The notes under the pieces were generated by a model, which ran no database searches, had not been told where the DNA came from, and saw only the letters and a program-made list of their open reading frames with translations. A DNA stretch of 64,000 bases from Primulina eburnea (Eukaryota; Streptophyta; Magnoliopsida; Lamiales; Gesneriaceae): contig NC_133115.1 in assembly GCF_022965805.1 (NCBI RefSeq), forward strand, positions 30,371,321-30,435,320, read 5' to 3'. Each line of letters starts with the position of its first letter. Within the stretch, counting starts at the first letter, position 1. Below, piece after piece: positions 23,251 to 35,165 of the stretch. The translations under genes were made by a program, and so were the position numbers.

Positions 23251-23530
23251 CCGTAGAGAATATCTCATCTTTTATTTTTACTGGCGTCCGGCACATGTGT
23301 TGTGTATGTCACACGTGTTGTGTATGTGCAAATGAGATGAACTTTAATAATTTAAAATTAGATATAGATGTGTATTTTATATATAAAAAAAATTTCATTG
23401 ACAATTTTTATATAAAAATATTTTAGTTTTTTTGGATCAAATTAGGATAATTTTTAATTTTTTTATATTTCAAATTCAAAATCTTTTTTTGTTAATCAAC
23501 TATCTAACCCAATATAACGTTTTAAATATG

Positions 23531-23712
23531 GAGTGAGTCTCATGTGAGACCGTCTCACGGATCATAATCTGTGATATGGGTCAACCCTACTCATATTCAC
23601 AATAAAAAGTAATACTATTAGCATAAAAAATAATATTTTTTCATGGTTGACCCAAATAAGAGATCTGTCTCACAAATGCGACCCGTGAGACCGTCTCACA
23701 CAAGTTTTTACC
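23531..23712 (-). mobile_element. GTGAGAC-type MITE, 182 bp, 9-bp TSD TTAAATATG
   Basis: Full-length reverse-orientation copy GAGTGAGTCTCATGTGAG..AAGTTTTTACC. TTAAATATG is at 23522-23530 and 23713-23721. Confidence 0.9.
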
Positions 23713-23726
23713 TTAAATATGATGTC

Positions 23727-23729
<3 letters not shown>

Positions 23730-23784
<55 letters not shown>
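23730..23784. repeat. (AT)n microsatellite
   Basis: About 54 bp pure AT run directly after a MITE. Confidence 0.95.
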
Positions 23785-23790
<6 letters not shown>

Positions 23791-23996
23791 CTAAAAAGAA
23801 AAAAATGATATGATCGCAAATTTGTTAAAGGTTTCACCAAATTAATTTTTTTTAAAAATATTTAATGTAACACCCACATTATAAAATATAGTATAGATAA
23901 CAAAATATTACTTGTTAGATTTTTATACTGATATATCATGAAAAAATGATATTTATACTCTATCTTTTGTTAATTACACTCCAATCTACCATTTTA

Positions 23997-24178
23997 GGTA
24001 AAAACTTGTGTGAGACGGTCTCACGAGTCGAATTTGTGAGACGGATCTCTTATTTGGGTCATCCATGCAAAAGTATATTTTTTTATGCTAAGAGTATGAC
24101 TTTTTATTGTGAATATGAGTAGGGTTAACCCGTCTCACATATTAGTATCCGTGAGACGGTCTCACATGAGACTCACTC
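23997..24178 (+). mobile_element. GTGAGAC-type MITE, 182 bp, 9-bp TSD ACCATTTTA (reference copy)
   Basis: Runs GGTAAAAACTTG + TGTGAGACGGTCTCACG to CGTGAGACGGTCTCACA + TGAGACTCACTC. The 17-bp subterminal inverted repeat TGTGAGACSGTCTCACG starts 12 bp from each end and is itself a near-perfect palindrome (GTGAGAC.GTCTCAC). The middle is AT-rich with TTACTTTTTATTGTGAATAT and GGGTTGACCCGTCTCAC and has no open frame. ACCATTTTA is at 23988-23996 and 24179-24187. Confidence 0.92.
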
Positions 24179-24351
24179 ACCATTTTAATTCATCAATTGA
24201 CAATAATATCCTAGCTAGTGTCTTTTTTTTTTTTTTGTAATATAATTGCTGATTGCACAATTGAAGCTTGGCAAATAGTTTTTCATTTTATTTTATATAC
24301 TTAAATAAATATTCTTTTCCTTTCATTTACTTTTTTTCTCAATTAATATTA

Positions 24352-24532
24352 GAGTGGGTCTCATGTGAGACCGTCTCACGGATTTTAATATGTGAGACGG
24401 GTCAACCCTACCGATATTCACAATAAAAAGTAATACTCTAAACATAAAAAGTAATACTTTTTCATGGATGACCCAAATAAGAGACCGTCTCACAAATACG
24501 ACCCGTGAGATCGTCTCACACAAGTTTTTGCT
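24352..24532 (-). mobile_element. GTGAGAC-type MITE, 181 bp, 9-bp TSD TTAATATTA
   Basis: Reverse-orientation copy GAGTGGGTCTCATGTGAG..CAAGTTTTTGCT. TTAATATTA is at 24343-24351 and 24533-24541. Bases 24545-24979 show nothing recognisable. Confidence 0.9.
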
Positions 24533-24979
24533 TTAATATTATTACAAAAATAGAATATACTAAATTTTTATGTTAACACAATCCATGTAATTATTACACC
24601 ACATCCACATGATATAAAAATAAAAACACTTTATTCATATTTATATTAATTTTTTGTTTCAAACAATAATATACTAGCCATGAATAAAATAAAGAGATAG
24701 ATAACATATTTTTCTATGTTATCAATAACACTTTGGCTACTATATATATTTTTAGATAGTGATTATTATTAAAAAAAAATATTCATTATGCATGGCTTTT
24801 ATATTTTTAACCGTGATAATATAATAATAATAATTATTGAGTACCATATAATTTTCCACGTGATAACAATTGCCGCCCGTCGGTGGGATCTCCAGAAAAC
24901 ATTAAAGAGAATGAGACATCGGATGCTGGAGGGAGACCTCCGCGAGGTGGACAGAAGGTGGGGGCGTGACCTTTGAACA

Positions 24980-25398
24980 AAATAACAAACTATAAAATCA
25001 TAGGATTTTATCCCTACGGGATTTGGTGGCCCTATTATATATATTAGTTGCAAACTCTAACCAGCTTACTTTCTATGCTGAATAGAAGGCAGGAAAAGGG
25101 TTTCTAATAAAAGATCAAAGTTTTGGGAGGAGCTATCGGAACGAAAGAAGAAAATTTTTCTTTTTCTTACTCTTCCTTTCCGGCTTCGTCCTGCGCTTCA
25201 AATGCGATCTATTCTTTATTTAGAATCAAGTCGGCCTTTTCTCAGTCTTCTTTTAAATATGGTATAATACTATATCAAGCAGGATAAATCCAAACGTGCA
25301 CTTTTCAGGCGAGTAACTGAACTGAATCACGTAGGGCTTGGAAGGCAGCTGTAAGGTGTAATGGTTGAGTCCAAATAACAAACTATAAAATCATAGGA
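24980..25398. other. Filler insertion flanked by 26-bp direct repeats, possibly organelle-derived
   Basis: An identical 26-bp sequence sits at 24980-25005 and 25373-25398 and brackets 367 bp (25006-25372) of quite different texture: higher GC, with CTTTCCGGCTTCG, GAATCAAGTCGGCC and GAACGAAAGAAG. This looks like repair filler, and its composition reminds me of plant mitochondrial DNA, but I cannot assign a donor. Bases 25400-25980 are AT-rich without a recognised feature. Confidence 0.4.
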
Positions 25399-25984
25399 CA
25401 AAAAAATCCCAAAAACAACGAATTTCATCTTTCAACGGTCCACACATTCAAGTTCTATTCACAATTTATTTTATTTCCTGAGACTATCCACTGATTAATT
25501 ACACAAGTCACACATAAAATTTATATAAAACTCATAATTCAATTATAACTAATTAAATAATTTGAATCATGTGATACATGCTTTAGTTATGTATTTAATT
25601 AACATGATCTCTAAGCATATTTTAATGCCCATATCGCAAGTAAATTTAATTTTCATTGAGTATCTTTTGGTAGATTAATCTACAAATATAAATATAAATG
25701 TGCATTTATAAAGAAGATTTGAAATGGAAATAAAGCATAACTCATGAAGAAAATTACTTACCTTGATGCTTAAGAGAAGTAGAGGACCGTAAATTTTATT
25801 TGTTGAATGGGGACAAGAATTAGCGTTGAGATTTAGAGTGATTTAGAGAACAAATAACATATATCAATATTAAATTTGGGCCTCTTATTGGGTCGGACAC
25901 TGAGGCAACTGCTTGGTTGGTCTCATAAGAGGTTCGGCTCTAATAGCGATAGTGGCAGGCTTCTCTCGACCAAAACGGGCACAT

Positions 25985-26068
25985 CTTTCTCGCCAAAGAT
26001 CGTGGATGAGCGCTTGCCAAGCAATTTTAGACCGCCTCGTGTGGAGGGAGTATGATTGGAGCACCGAT
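25985..26068 (+). pseudogene. Ty3/gypsy gag relic, segment 1 of 3
   Basis: Plus-strand reading, with one frameshift, gives SFSPKIVDERLPSNFRPPRVE then EYDWSTD. That is the part just before the PDEHLGRFEN motif of many plant Ty3 gags, which continues at 30835 beyond a copia insertion. Confidence 0.6.
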
Positions 26069-26359
26069 TATTGAAGAATGAGTCAAAGTTAATTGAATTT
26101 ATGCATCACTGTTTAGTCAATTTGGTTAAGATTTAGTGGGCTTCGTAGTGGGATAATGGGATTAATGGGGTTAAAATATTTGTTTTTATTTGCTTTGTAC
26201 TCTTTTTTCTATAAATAACATATGTATATCATATTGCCATTCGTGAAGTAATTGATATTCACGTGAATTCAAGTGTGTAATTTTCTTAATTTTATTGCCT
26301 TCGTTTTCTGCCTCATATATACTTATTCCCCAAAATTTGTAATATCAGAGCCATGTTTG

Positions 26360-29300
26360 AGAGAAAGTATAATGAGAACAAGTGAGTTGAGAATTACACT
26401 TTAAGAGAAAATTTCACGGCCCATGGTAATTATATAATGGGTGTTGCACAATCACTTATTCCAATTTTTTTAAGCAGAATGCTATGAATTTTGGAGTGCT
26501 CGTATGAAGACTCTACTCATATCTCAAGATCTTTGAGACTTGGTAGAACAGGAAGAAAGATTAGAAGGAATTGGTGATTATTCAGTAGGTTGTACATGAC
26601 TGGCGTCTTCTCAAGAATAACATCTGCAACCAAATCAAAGCAAACATGGTCAATTCTGCAAAAGAAATTTCAAGACGATTCAAAAGTTATCGTGGTGCGG
26701 CTGCAGTCACTTCGACACTACTTTGAAACCTTGGTCATGAACTATGGAGAATCAATGCTGATTTTTTGTCAAGAGGAAGGACAATAGTCAATCAAATGCG
26801 ATCTTATGGTGAGAGAATTACTGACCAAATTATTATTCAAAAGGTATTGATATATTTAACTCCAAAATTTGATCATGTTGTCGCTGCAATAGAAGAATCT
26901 ACAGATTTGTCAGCCTTTTCATTTGATGAACTAATGAGGTTTTTACAAGCCCACAAGTCAAGAATTAATAGGTCACTTGAAAAAAAAAAGACATTTCAAG
27001 TGAAGGAGACAATCTCAAAATTTTGAGCGACTGAAATATCAACAATTAGAGGCCGTGGGAGAGGAGGATTTCATGGTCGTAGTCGAGGTTTTGGTAGAGG
27101 AAGATACATAGGTAGATCCGATTAGCAACATAGGTACACCAGTGAGCAATGTAACAAAACGAATGGTGTTCAATGCTATCAGTGTAAGGGATATGGGCAT
27201 GCAAAAACTTAGTGTCCAAACAAAGATCAGCAAGTGAATTACACACTAGAGAATGAAGAAAAAAGTAAGCTTCTTATGTCTCATTCTAATACTGACAATA
27301 AATCCAGCGGTGTGTGGTTAGTAGATTGACATGCTAAAAATCCATGTTTAAAGAACTTGATGAGACACAAAATGTGAAGGTGTAGCTTGAGAATGTCAAA
27401 CGTGTGCAAGTTGAAGGGAAATGTACAATAAGCATGGAAACCACCCATGATAAAGTAAAATTACTGCACAATGTTCTATTTGTACTTGATTTGGGATATA
27501 ATTTGCTTAGTGTGGGACACTAAATGGCTTATGGTTATTCTATTTCCTTTGATAATGATGCATGTGTAATTAAGGAAAATAATTCCAGAAATACGTAAAT
27601 CACCATTAACATGATTCCGAACAAATTTTTCCCACTGGAAGTCTAACGTATGGAGAATCTTGCATACACTGCCAATGAAAAAGATGACTCGATTCTATGA
27701 CATTTGCGATATGGGCATCTCAACATCATAGTTCTCATATTATTAAGTGATAAAGGTATGGTTCTTTGATTTCCTAAAATTTGTTTTATCAACTTATGTG
27801 AATAGTACATATATGGAAAACAAACTAGAAAGTAATTTCCTGTTGGAAAGGCTTGGAGAGCATCAAAGTGTTGTGAATTACTACATGTTGATTTATATAG
27901 GTCTATGCAGACCAAATCTTTTGGCGAGAGTCGTTAATTCTTGCTTTTTACTGATGATTATAGTCCCATGAGTTGTGTTTAGTTTTGGAAAACAAGTCAT
28001 AAATATTTGAGAAATTCAAGCACTTTATAGCTAAAGTTGAGAGAAAAAAAAATATTGCATCAAAGTTCTTCGCACGGATAGAGATGGAGAATTTATGTCC
28101 AAAGAATTTGATTTTTTATGTGAAAAAATTGCATTCATAGGGAGCTGACAACTCCTTACACTATGGAGGAAAACGACGTTGTCGAACAGAATAATCGAAT
28201 TATTGTAGAGATGGCAAGAAGTTTGTTGCAGGAAAAAGGGCTTTCAAAAGATTTTTGGGCCGAAGCCGTGGAAATATCAATATATTCATTGAATATCTCT
28301 CCCACAAAGGTCGTCATGAATCGAACTCCATTTGAAACTTGGTGTGGCACAAAACAATCTATAGGCCATTTAAAATTTTTCGGTTGTATAGATTATGCTT
28401 TGGTGATTCATCAAGTTCGTCACAAAATTGATGAGAAATCTGAAAAATGCATTTTATTGGTTATTGTATTCAATCTAAAGCATATAGATTATATAACCTT
28501 CTTAATTGAAAGTTTTTGTGAGAAGAGATGTAGTCTTTGATCAAAATACAAGTTGAGACTGGAATGAGAAATTGCAGGAACATGTTCCATGGGTCAATGG
28601 AATATCTTCAAATGAAATTAGAGCCAACTTCAACAAATTCATCAGCTAGTGCTTCTATGACTTTACCAATTTCATCATCTTCAAATTCTCCCCGAACATC
28701 AAAAAGTTGAAGCTCTTTGGATGAGATACCGCAAGAAGGTTTAGATCTTTAAATGATATATATAAATCCTATCACTTTGATCTAATTTTTTTCATATCCT
28801 ATTTTCTACGAAGAAGAAGCTGAAAAAAAAAGAATGACAGAGAGCAATGATGGAAGAACTGACAGCAGTTAAAAATCATGAGATATGGGAGATGGTGGAT
28901 TTACCAGGAGGAAAAAGTGCAATTTGTTTGAAGTGGGTATTCAAGACAAAATTTGGTGCAAATGGTAGCACACAAAAGCATAAATCTCGGCTAGTGGCGA
29001 AAGGATATGCACAACAATATGGCATTGAGTTCGAAGAAATATTTTCTTTGGTAGCTCATTTTGAAACATTGAGAATTATCTTGACATTAGCTGCTCAATT
29101 ACAATGGCATGTGTACCAGTTTGATGTTAAGTATGCGTTTTTAAATGGGAGACGCTAGGCGAGGAATTACGGATTGGACAGAAAAAGAGTTTGATGCCGT
29201 TTTTTTGGGTAAATAAATCCAACTCTAACGGGTAGATAATTGATGGGTCGTCCACGACCAATCCACCATTCAATCGGTAGCTGAGACCGAGGGCTTCATA

Positions 29301-30300
29301 TCCTGCCTAATGGAGAGATAGTTGGAGAAGTGACATAACCCGGCCGTAACTAAGCCAAAACAAAGGCGCGAAGCGAAGGGATTTAACCTATGAGAAGCAA
29401 GAGGAGGTTTATATAACAAGAACCAGAAGGTTTCATTGTTGAAGACAAAGAAACCAAATTTTATAGGTTGAGAAAGCGCTTTATGGATTAAAGCTCCTAA
29501 GGCATGATATAGCAAAATTAATACATATTTATAGAAAATGGTCTTGTTAAAAGTAAAAATGAGCCTACTTTGTATGTGAAGAAAGAAGGTAAAAATGATT
29601 TCATCATTGTTTTCCCTTACGTTGATGATATCATTTACGCAAGCTCTTTTAACTCTCTTGTGGGTGAATTTAAAGCACTTATGATGAATGAATTTGAAAT
29701 TTCGGACATGGATTTACTACCTTTTTTTTTTCTTGTAATTGAAGTTCATCAAGTAAGAGATGAGATTTCGACAAAAATATGCCAATAATCTTTCTATGAA
29801 ATTTGGCATGATAAATTATAAACCTACTACCACACCAATGAATATCAATAAAAAAATTGCAGCATGAAGATGGGGCAGAGATGGATAATGCAAAGAGGTT
29901 TAGGATCTTGGTTGGAAGCTTGATTTATCTAACACACACTCGACATGATATTGCATTTATAGTTGGTATGATTTGGTTTATACAATATCCTTCAAAGATT
30001 CATTTTGGAGCAACAAAGTAGGTCTTGCGTTACATCGCTGGAACCATGAATTATGGAATTTGGTACTCAAAAGTTCCAAATTCAGATTATGTAGATTCAC
30101 TGGCGGTGATTGGACAAGTTCATTGGATGATAAACAAAGTGTTTCAGCAAGTATTTTTACTCTTGATTCTGAAGAAATCACTTGGAGCTCAAAGAAGCAA
30201 GCCACAATATCATTATCTTCCTCAAAGGCTAAATAATATTGAAGCCACTGCAGCATATCAAGTCATTTGGTTGAGAAGAATATTAGCCGAACTTTAACAA
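26360..30300 (+). pseudogene. Copia gag-pol remnants
   Basis: Broken pieces in canonical copia order, all on the plus strand. Gag capsid spans about 26440-27026 (FSRITSATKSKQTWSILQKK, VVAAIEESTDLSAFSFDEL). The zinc knuckle CYQCKGYGHAKT*C is near 27175. The protease start WLVD is followed by a stop near 27320. The integrase C-terminal half is 28080-28540 (VEQNNRIIVEMARSLL). Reverse transcriptase begins at 28847 (WVFKTKFGANGSTQKHKSRL, QFDVKYAFLNG), is interrupted at about 29152-29398, and resumes to about 29790 (YVDDI). RNase H traces run 29880-30295 (SLSSSKAK). Many stops and frameshifts preclude function. Confidence 0.85.
29152..29398. other. Foreign ~245-bp insert inside copia reverse transcriptase
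   Basis: The frame is normal up to FLNG (about 29150) and resumes with EEVYI (about 29400). In copia elements these are separated by only a few residues. The intervening DNA is GC-richer and unlike either retroelement (GTCGTCCACGACCAATCC, CATAACCCGGCCG, GCGCGAAGCGAAGG). No terminal repeats or clear target duplication were seen. Its texture resembles plant mitochondrial DNA, unproven. Confidence 0.5.
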
Positions 30301-30834
30301 GAACAAGAATGACCGATTGAGATTTTTTGTGACAACAAAGCAACGATATTTATGAAAAAAAATCGGTAATTTCATTTCCGAACGAATCATATCGATATTC
30401 ATTTTCATTTTTTTCCTGATTTGGTTGCAAAGAAGGAGATAAATTTGAAGTATAGCAACCAACATATATATTGACAAATTCCTTGCCAAAAGAGAAGTTT
30501 GTCTACATTAGAGCTCTCCTTCGTGTTTGCAACGTTGAATCAAAGGGAGGATATTGAAGAATGACTCCAAGTTTATTGAATTTACGTGTCATTACTTGGT
30601 CAATTTGATAGTTAATTTGATTAAGATTTAGTGGGCTTCATAGTGAGATGATGAGATTAGTAGCTTGGTGGTTAAAATATTTGTTCTTATTTGCTGTATG
30701 CTCTTTTTCTATAAATAACATATGTATATCAGATTGTCATTCATGAAATAATTTATATTCACGTGAATCACACTGTGCAATTTTCCTCATTTTATTGCTT
30801 CGTTTTCTGCCCCATATATACTTTTTCCCCAACA

Positions 30835-30927
30835 TGGATCCAGATGAGCATTTGGGACGATTTGAGAACACAAGCACGATGCACTGCTACTCTGATCGGA
30901 TCAAGCGCAAAGTCTTCCTCAACACAC
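30835..30927 (+). pseudogene. Ty3/gypsy gag relic, segment 2 of 3
   Basis: Open reading DPDEHLGRFENTSTMHCYSD then IKRKVFLNTL, the classic start of the Ty3 retrotrans_gag domain. It follows segment 1 (..STD) across the copia element and is continued by TLVRAVQQWFNQL at 31986. Confidence 0.85.
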
Positions 30928-31990
30928 TGTTAGGACCAATGGAATCCGGATATCTCCACACTGGTATGATATTGTCCACTTTGGGTTTTAACCCTCATGG
31001 TTTTGCTTTTGGAACCACCCAAAAGGCCTCATACCAATGAAGATATCATTCCATCTTATAAACCCATGATCTTTCTCTAGATCTTCCAATGTGGGACTTT
31101 GGTTGCATCCCAACAATCCTCCCCTCAAACGAAGTTCCACTGTTATTCTCACAGTCCGAGCCTCCCCTCAAGCCTTATTCGTCCTCCAATCGAGGTTACT
31201 CCACTTCACTGCGTTGTAGCGCACGCCTTACATGAATACCGGGAGCATCAACCACCTCGAGAGTTTAATCAAGGATTTTTACCGGGAGCTCTCACTTCCT
31301 TCGTTTAGGTATCGAGGATTCCACCCACATGGCTCGATCTAGACCATGGCTCTGATACCACTGTTAGGACCAATGGAATCCGGATATCTCCACACAGGTA
31401 TGATATTGTCCACTTTAGGTTTTAACCCTCATGATTTTGCTTTTGGAACCACCCAAAAGGCCTCATACCAATGGAGATATCATTCCATCTTTATAAACCC
31501 ATGATCTTTCTCTAGATCTTCCAATGTGGGACTTTGGTTGCATCCCAACAATCCTCCCCTCAAACGAAGTTCCACTGTTATTCTCACAGTCCGAGCCTCC
31601 CCTCAAGCCTTATTCGTCCTCCAATCGAGGTTACTCCACTTCACTGCGTTGTAGCGCACGCCTTACATGAATACCCGGAGCATCAACCACCTCGAGAGTT
31701 TAATCAAGGATTTTTACCGGGAGCTCTCACCTCCTTCGTTTAGGTATCAAGGATTCCACCCACATGGCTCGATCTAGACCATGGCTCTGATATCACTTGT
31801 TAGGACCAATGGAATCCGGATATCTCCACAATGGTATGATATTGTCCACTTTGGGTTTTAACCCTCATGGTTTTGCTTTTGGAACCACCCAAAAGGCCTC
31901 ATACCAATGGAGATATCATTTCATCTTATAAACCCATGATCTTTCTCTAGATCTTCCAATGTGGGACTTTGGTTGCATCCCAACACACAC
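30923..31990 (-). mobile_element. Three-LTR TRIM element with TSD CACAC
   Basis: The element is 30928-31985 with 5-bp duplication CACAC at 30923-30927 and 31986-31990. LTRs are 30928-31115, 31362-31550 and 31798-31985 (188-189 bp). They are separated by two nearly identical noncoding interiors (31116-31361, 31551-31797). On the minus strand each LTR runs TGTTGGGATG..TCCTAACA. The primer site TGGTATCAGAGC (31349-31360) begins next to the LTR, and the polypurine tract GAGGGGAGGAT precedes the next LTR. No protein is encoded, as is usual for TRIMs. The single target duplication outside all three LTRs means the array inserted as one unit or grew afterwards by LTR recombination. Confidence 0.92.
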
Positions 31991-32095
31991 TAGTGAGAGC
32001 GGTCCAACAGTGGTTCAACCAATTAGAGCCCCACTCTTATCACCTCGTTCTGAGACTTCAGTGAGGTTTTCATGCACCATTTTACTGAAAAAAGG
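31986..32095 (+). pseudogene. Ty3/gypsy gag relic, segment 3 of 3
   Basis: Reads TLVRAVQQWFNQLEPHSYH then, after a frameshift and a stop, DFSEVFMHHFTEK, the middle of a Ty3 capsid domain. It directly continues segment 2 across the TRIM. Confidence 0.75.
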
Positions 32096-32129
32096 TAAAA
32101 GAAGAATATTCATGTTACGTAATTCGTAA

Positions 32130-32580
32130 GATCGAATGTTTACCACTTTAACAAAAAATATAGATGGTAGTAATGGTGTAACTCCAAATTTTTAAAATCA
32201 TACAACAACTCAAGTATTGTGTTTTGGTTGCTCTACCCTATTGCACCCAACAATCTCTCCCAATAATTGCACTTCATACAATCAGTGAGAATCGAACCCG
32301 TGAAGTTGGTTCCGATATCAATTATAGGACCAAACGCTTGCCACTTTACCAAAAACTTTATACTGGTGGCAGGACGGAGTGTAACTACTTGAGTGCTAAT
32401 GAGTCGGACTGTTAGACACATGAGTTGCGAGATGTGCGTATCTATCTGTTGGTGTTGTTTAATATCTCTTAAAGATCAGTCTTACTATTTTCCTAACGTT
32501 GGCTATGTCCCCAGCAATGACAATACTAAACATTAAGATCTTCCATCACTCTTTTACGATCCACCTAGTCAACCAGAAAA
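32130..32580 (-). mobile_element. Second TRIM-type remnant
   Basis: On the minus strand two diverged LTR-like pieces (about 32330-32580 and 32130-32252) share CCACTTTA.CAAAAA and GTGTAACT. They flank a very short interior of about 77 bp. The interior has a decayed primer site (ATTGATATCGGAACC) and a purine tract GGGAGAGAT before TGTTGGGTGC. It is related to 8265-8480. No coding capacity. Confidence 0.5.
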
Positions 32581-33186
32581 AGCGACCCAACGTCAATAGC
32601 TTAACACATAAAAACCTCCCATAATACCACTCTCTTTCATACACGCTCATCCCAATAGTTGCTATAGATCCAAACCTCAAGATATCGCAAGCATTGTCCC
32701 CGTTTGCTAATAGAGTAGCACACTTCCTAGTCCATAAATCATCGGCTGATTATAATGGATCGATTCCATATATCCTTTTTGTGTAATATTGTAAGTATGG
32801 ATATGAATCATTTGATGGAATCCTTCTTACCATTAAAAAAAAAAGTCAGAGGAAAGGTATTTGAATCAATTCATTTAAAAATTAACAATAAAATGGATGA
32901 AAACCCAAAGGAGATAAGATCAATACTGAATGTAAGCATCACATGGAAAAAAATAGGTCAGCTAAATGATCGAAATCTTGAGTTTCCAGTCAAAATTATT
33001 GAGTCTTGAGTTGCCAGTCAATCACGAGTCATTTTACAATAATTTTCAGCACATTCGTCGGTATTTTATTCTACGAGGAATATTAATTAGAATTAGTCAG
33101 AACATGGGGGGTTTCATCTAGAATTATTCTTAAATTGAAAATTTATATCATATATTACATTTAAAGAAGCTTGACTTTTATATGTA

Positions 33187-33293
33187 GGTAAAAATTTGTG
33201 TGAAACGGTCTCACGGGTCGTATTTTGTGAGACATATATCTTATTTTGGTCATCCATAAAAGAATATTATTTTTTATGTTAAGAGTATTATCT
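33187..33293 (+). mobile_element. GTGAGAC-type MITE, 3'-truncated copy
   Basis: Starts GGTAAAAATTTGTGTGAAAC like full copies but stops near the TTAAGAGTATTA midpoint. The right terminus and target duplication are missing. Confidence 0.75.
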
Positions 33294-34828
33294 TTTTTTT
33301 CAAGTTTTATTTCATATTTTAATTTATTATAATGCATGATTAATTAAGAAAAATCTCTAAAATAATTGATGTACATTATTATTATTAGGAAAGTGACGGC
33401 TAGCTAAATTAACACTTACTGAAAAGCTTATATATACTAAAATTCAAAATAATTGACGTGGCGTTATTATTATTATTATGAAAGTGACGGATAGCAAAAT
33501 TATACGTCATGTGTTCTTACATATTAAAAAAATTAAAATTTTATTAAGTTATGATATAGTCATAGATAATAATAAAATTTATTAGAATAAGTTTTTATAA
33601 TATTTTGTGATTATATAAATGAAGATGAAGTATTTTTATAATTTTATATGATTGTTTTTGGTTTATCAAAATTAGATTATGACATCAAAACTAGTTATTT
33701 CAGACTTCTCATTTATTTATTTTCCCCGTAAGTACCAATTTTAATTCAAAATTTTCACGTCTCTACAAAGATGCCATATTATTAAATTATATCATACATA
33801 CAACAATATATTTTAAAATTTTGAAATAATTAAAATAGTGTAGAAAAATTTATACAAATGCATTCGATTACTTAGTGTATAGAAATTATAGTAGCAATTT
33901 TTAAAATTGCTCCATGTAAATGTCAAAATAATTTTTCTTTCTAATTTCAATAAGGAGTTCATACTGAAATGGACGAGTGCGATCACGAAGAAGAAAATTT
34001 GACTTATTCAAAGTCTTTTTTTTTTTTTTTTTCACATCCATGAGGCTAAATAAAATATGAAATGTTGCGTGTAATATTTATCTTTATTAGAAAAGTGGTC
34101 GAACAATGAAGTTTGGAATGATATATGATTTAAAAAATCTGAGTTGCATTGTTACTATCAACTATAATTTTTTATAAAACGATAAATGGTCAGTCGTACA
34201 ATTGAAATCAGAGTCAAAGTCAGTCAAGGGTTAGAGTCTCATAGATTTCAGTACAATTTGAGCTGGTTATCAGTTTAAAATATTTGAATTGCACCATTAT
34301 CACCGACTATAATTTTTGATAAAGCGACGAAAATTCGATCTTATACATAAATCTCTCTAAGACTTTGAAAAATTTACAAGCTTAAATTGCTTTTGAGATT
34401 TTTTAAAAAAAGTTAAAGATAATAAGCAAGTGGCCATGAATTGTAGCTTTCAAATTATAACAAACATCTCTTTACAAAATGGTTATATACGTGGGAAATA
34501 AAATGATCGAATGAATTTCATTTTTTAAAATTCATGTACCCATATTAATTCTTTTATGCATCCTTTGGAAATTTTTTTGAAGAAACAAATAATAGATAAT
34601 ATCCATTTGTTAGATAGTCAAAACATTTTTCAAAACTACAATCAGCAACCTAGACATTCAAATTCAATGAATAATTCCTTCAAAGAATGTATTTCATGTA
34701 CGTCATCCACTTTTTATATATGAAAAAATAATCTATCTAGATAAATTCACATTTTTCTTAGTTCTTTTTAGAAATATAACATAAATCCCTTATCCACAAA
34801 ATATAGCACAAATATCACAAAAAATATA

Positions 34829-34996
34829 GGCAAAAATTTGTGTGCGACGGTCTCACATGTCGTATTTTGTGAGACAGATCATTTATTTGGGTCATTAATG
34901 AAAAAAGTATGACTTTTTATGCTAAAATATTACTTTTTATGGTGAATATCGATAGGGTTGATCCGTCTCACAGATAAAAATTCGTGAGACCTACTC
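34829..34996 (+). mobile_element. GTGAGAC-type MITE upstream of chitinase 2, 9-bp TSD AAAAATATA
   Basis: 168 bp, GGCAAAAATTTGTGTGCGAC..GTGAGACCTACTC, with AAAAATATA at 34820-34828 and 34997-35005. It is slightly shortened at its right inverted repeat. It ends 169 bp before the ATG and about 80 bp before the TATA box. Confidence 0.88.
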
Positions 34997-35075
34997 AAAA
35001 ATATATTTCAAAATTTTCCTAGAAGCTGCATCATTCCACTTAATTCTACTTTTACAACTCCGATCCAATGTCAAC

Positions 35076-35083
35076 TATAAATA
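35076..35083 (+). promoter_or_regulatory. TATA box of chitinase 2
   Basis: TATAAATA, 90 bp before the ATG, with the ACCCCATA leader shared with chitinase 1. Confidence 0.75.
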
Positions 35084-35165
35084 CCCCATATTCCCTCCCT
35101 ATGGTGAGTGCATCAACACAAACTACTCCTTGTATTCGTTCTTCAACCGATCATTTTGACTCAAA

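Larger units (their letters stand above)
26069..30834 (+). mobile_element. Decayed Ty1/copia retrotransposon (Tork-like)
   Basis: 5' LTR 26069-26335 and 3' LTR 30552-30834 share TATTGAAGAATG at the start, TCTATAAATAACATATGTAT, and CATATATACTT..CCCCAA at the end. The first dinucleotide TG is mutated to TA in both LTRs. The primer site at about 26338-26352 resembles the iMet complement (ATATCAGAGCC), and AAAGGGAGGA before 30552 is the polypurine tract. It was inserted inside a Ty3 gag, whose codons resume at 30835. The flanking 5-mers CCGAT and TGGAT no longer match perfectly, as expected for an old insertion. Confidence 0.85.

Noticed and set aside
24788..24976. Small basic open frame RRWDLQKTLKRMRHRMLEG
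   Set aside because: Short, no recognised similarity, no promoter or intron context, antisense frame of equal length; judged chance.
20618..34996. Idea that the MITEs before chitinases 1 and 2 are one insertion inherited through the duplication
   Set aside because: Target duplications differ (TTTTTATAA versus AAAAATATA), and the flanking homologous sequence shows each site empty in the other copy.
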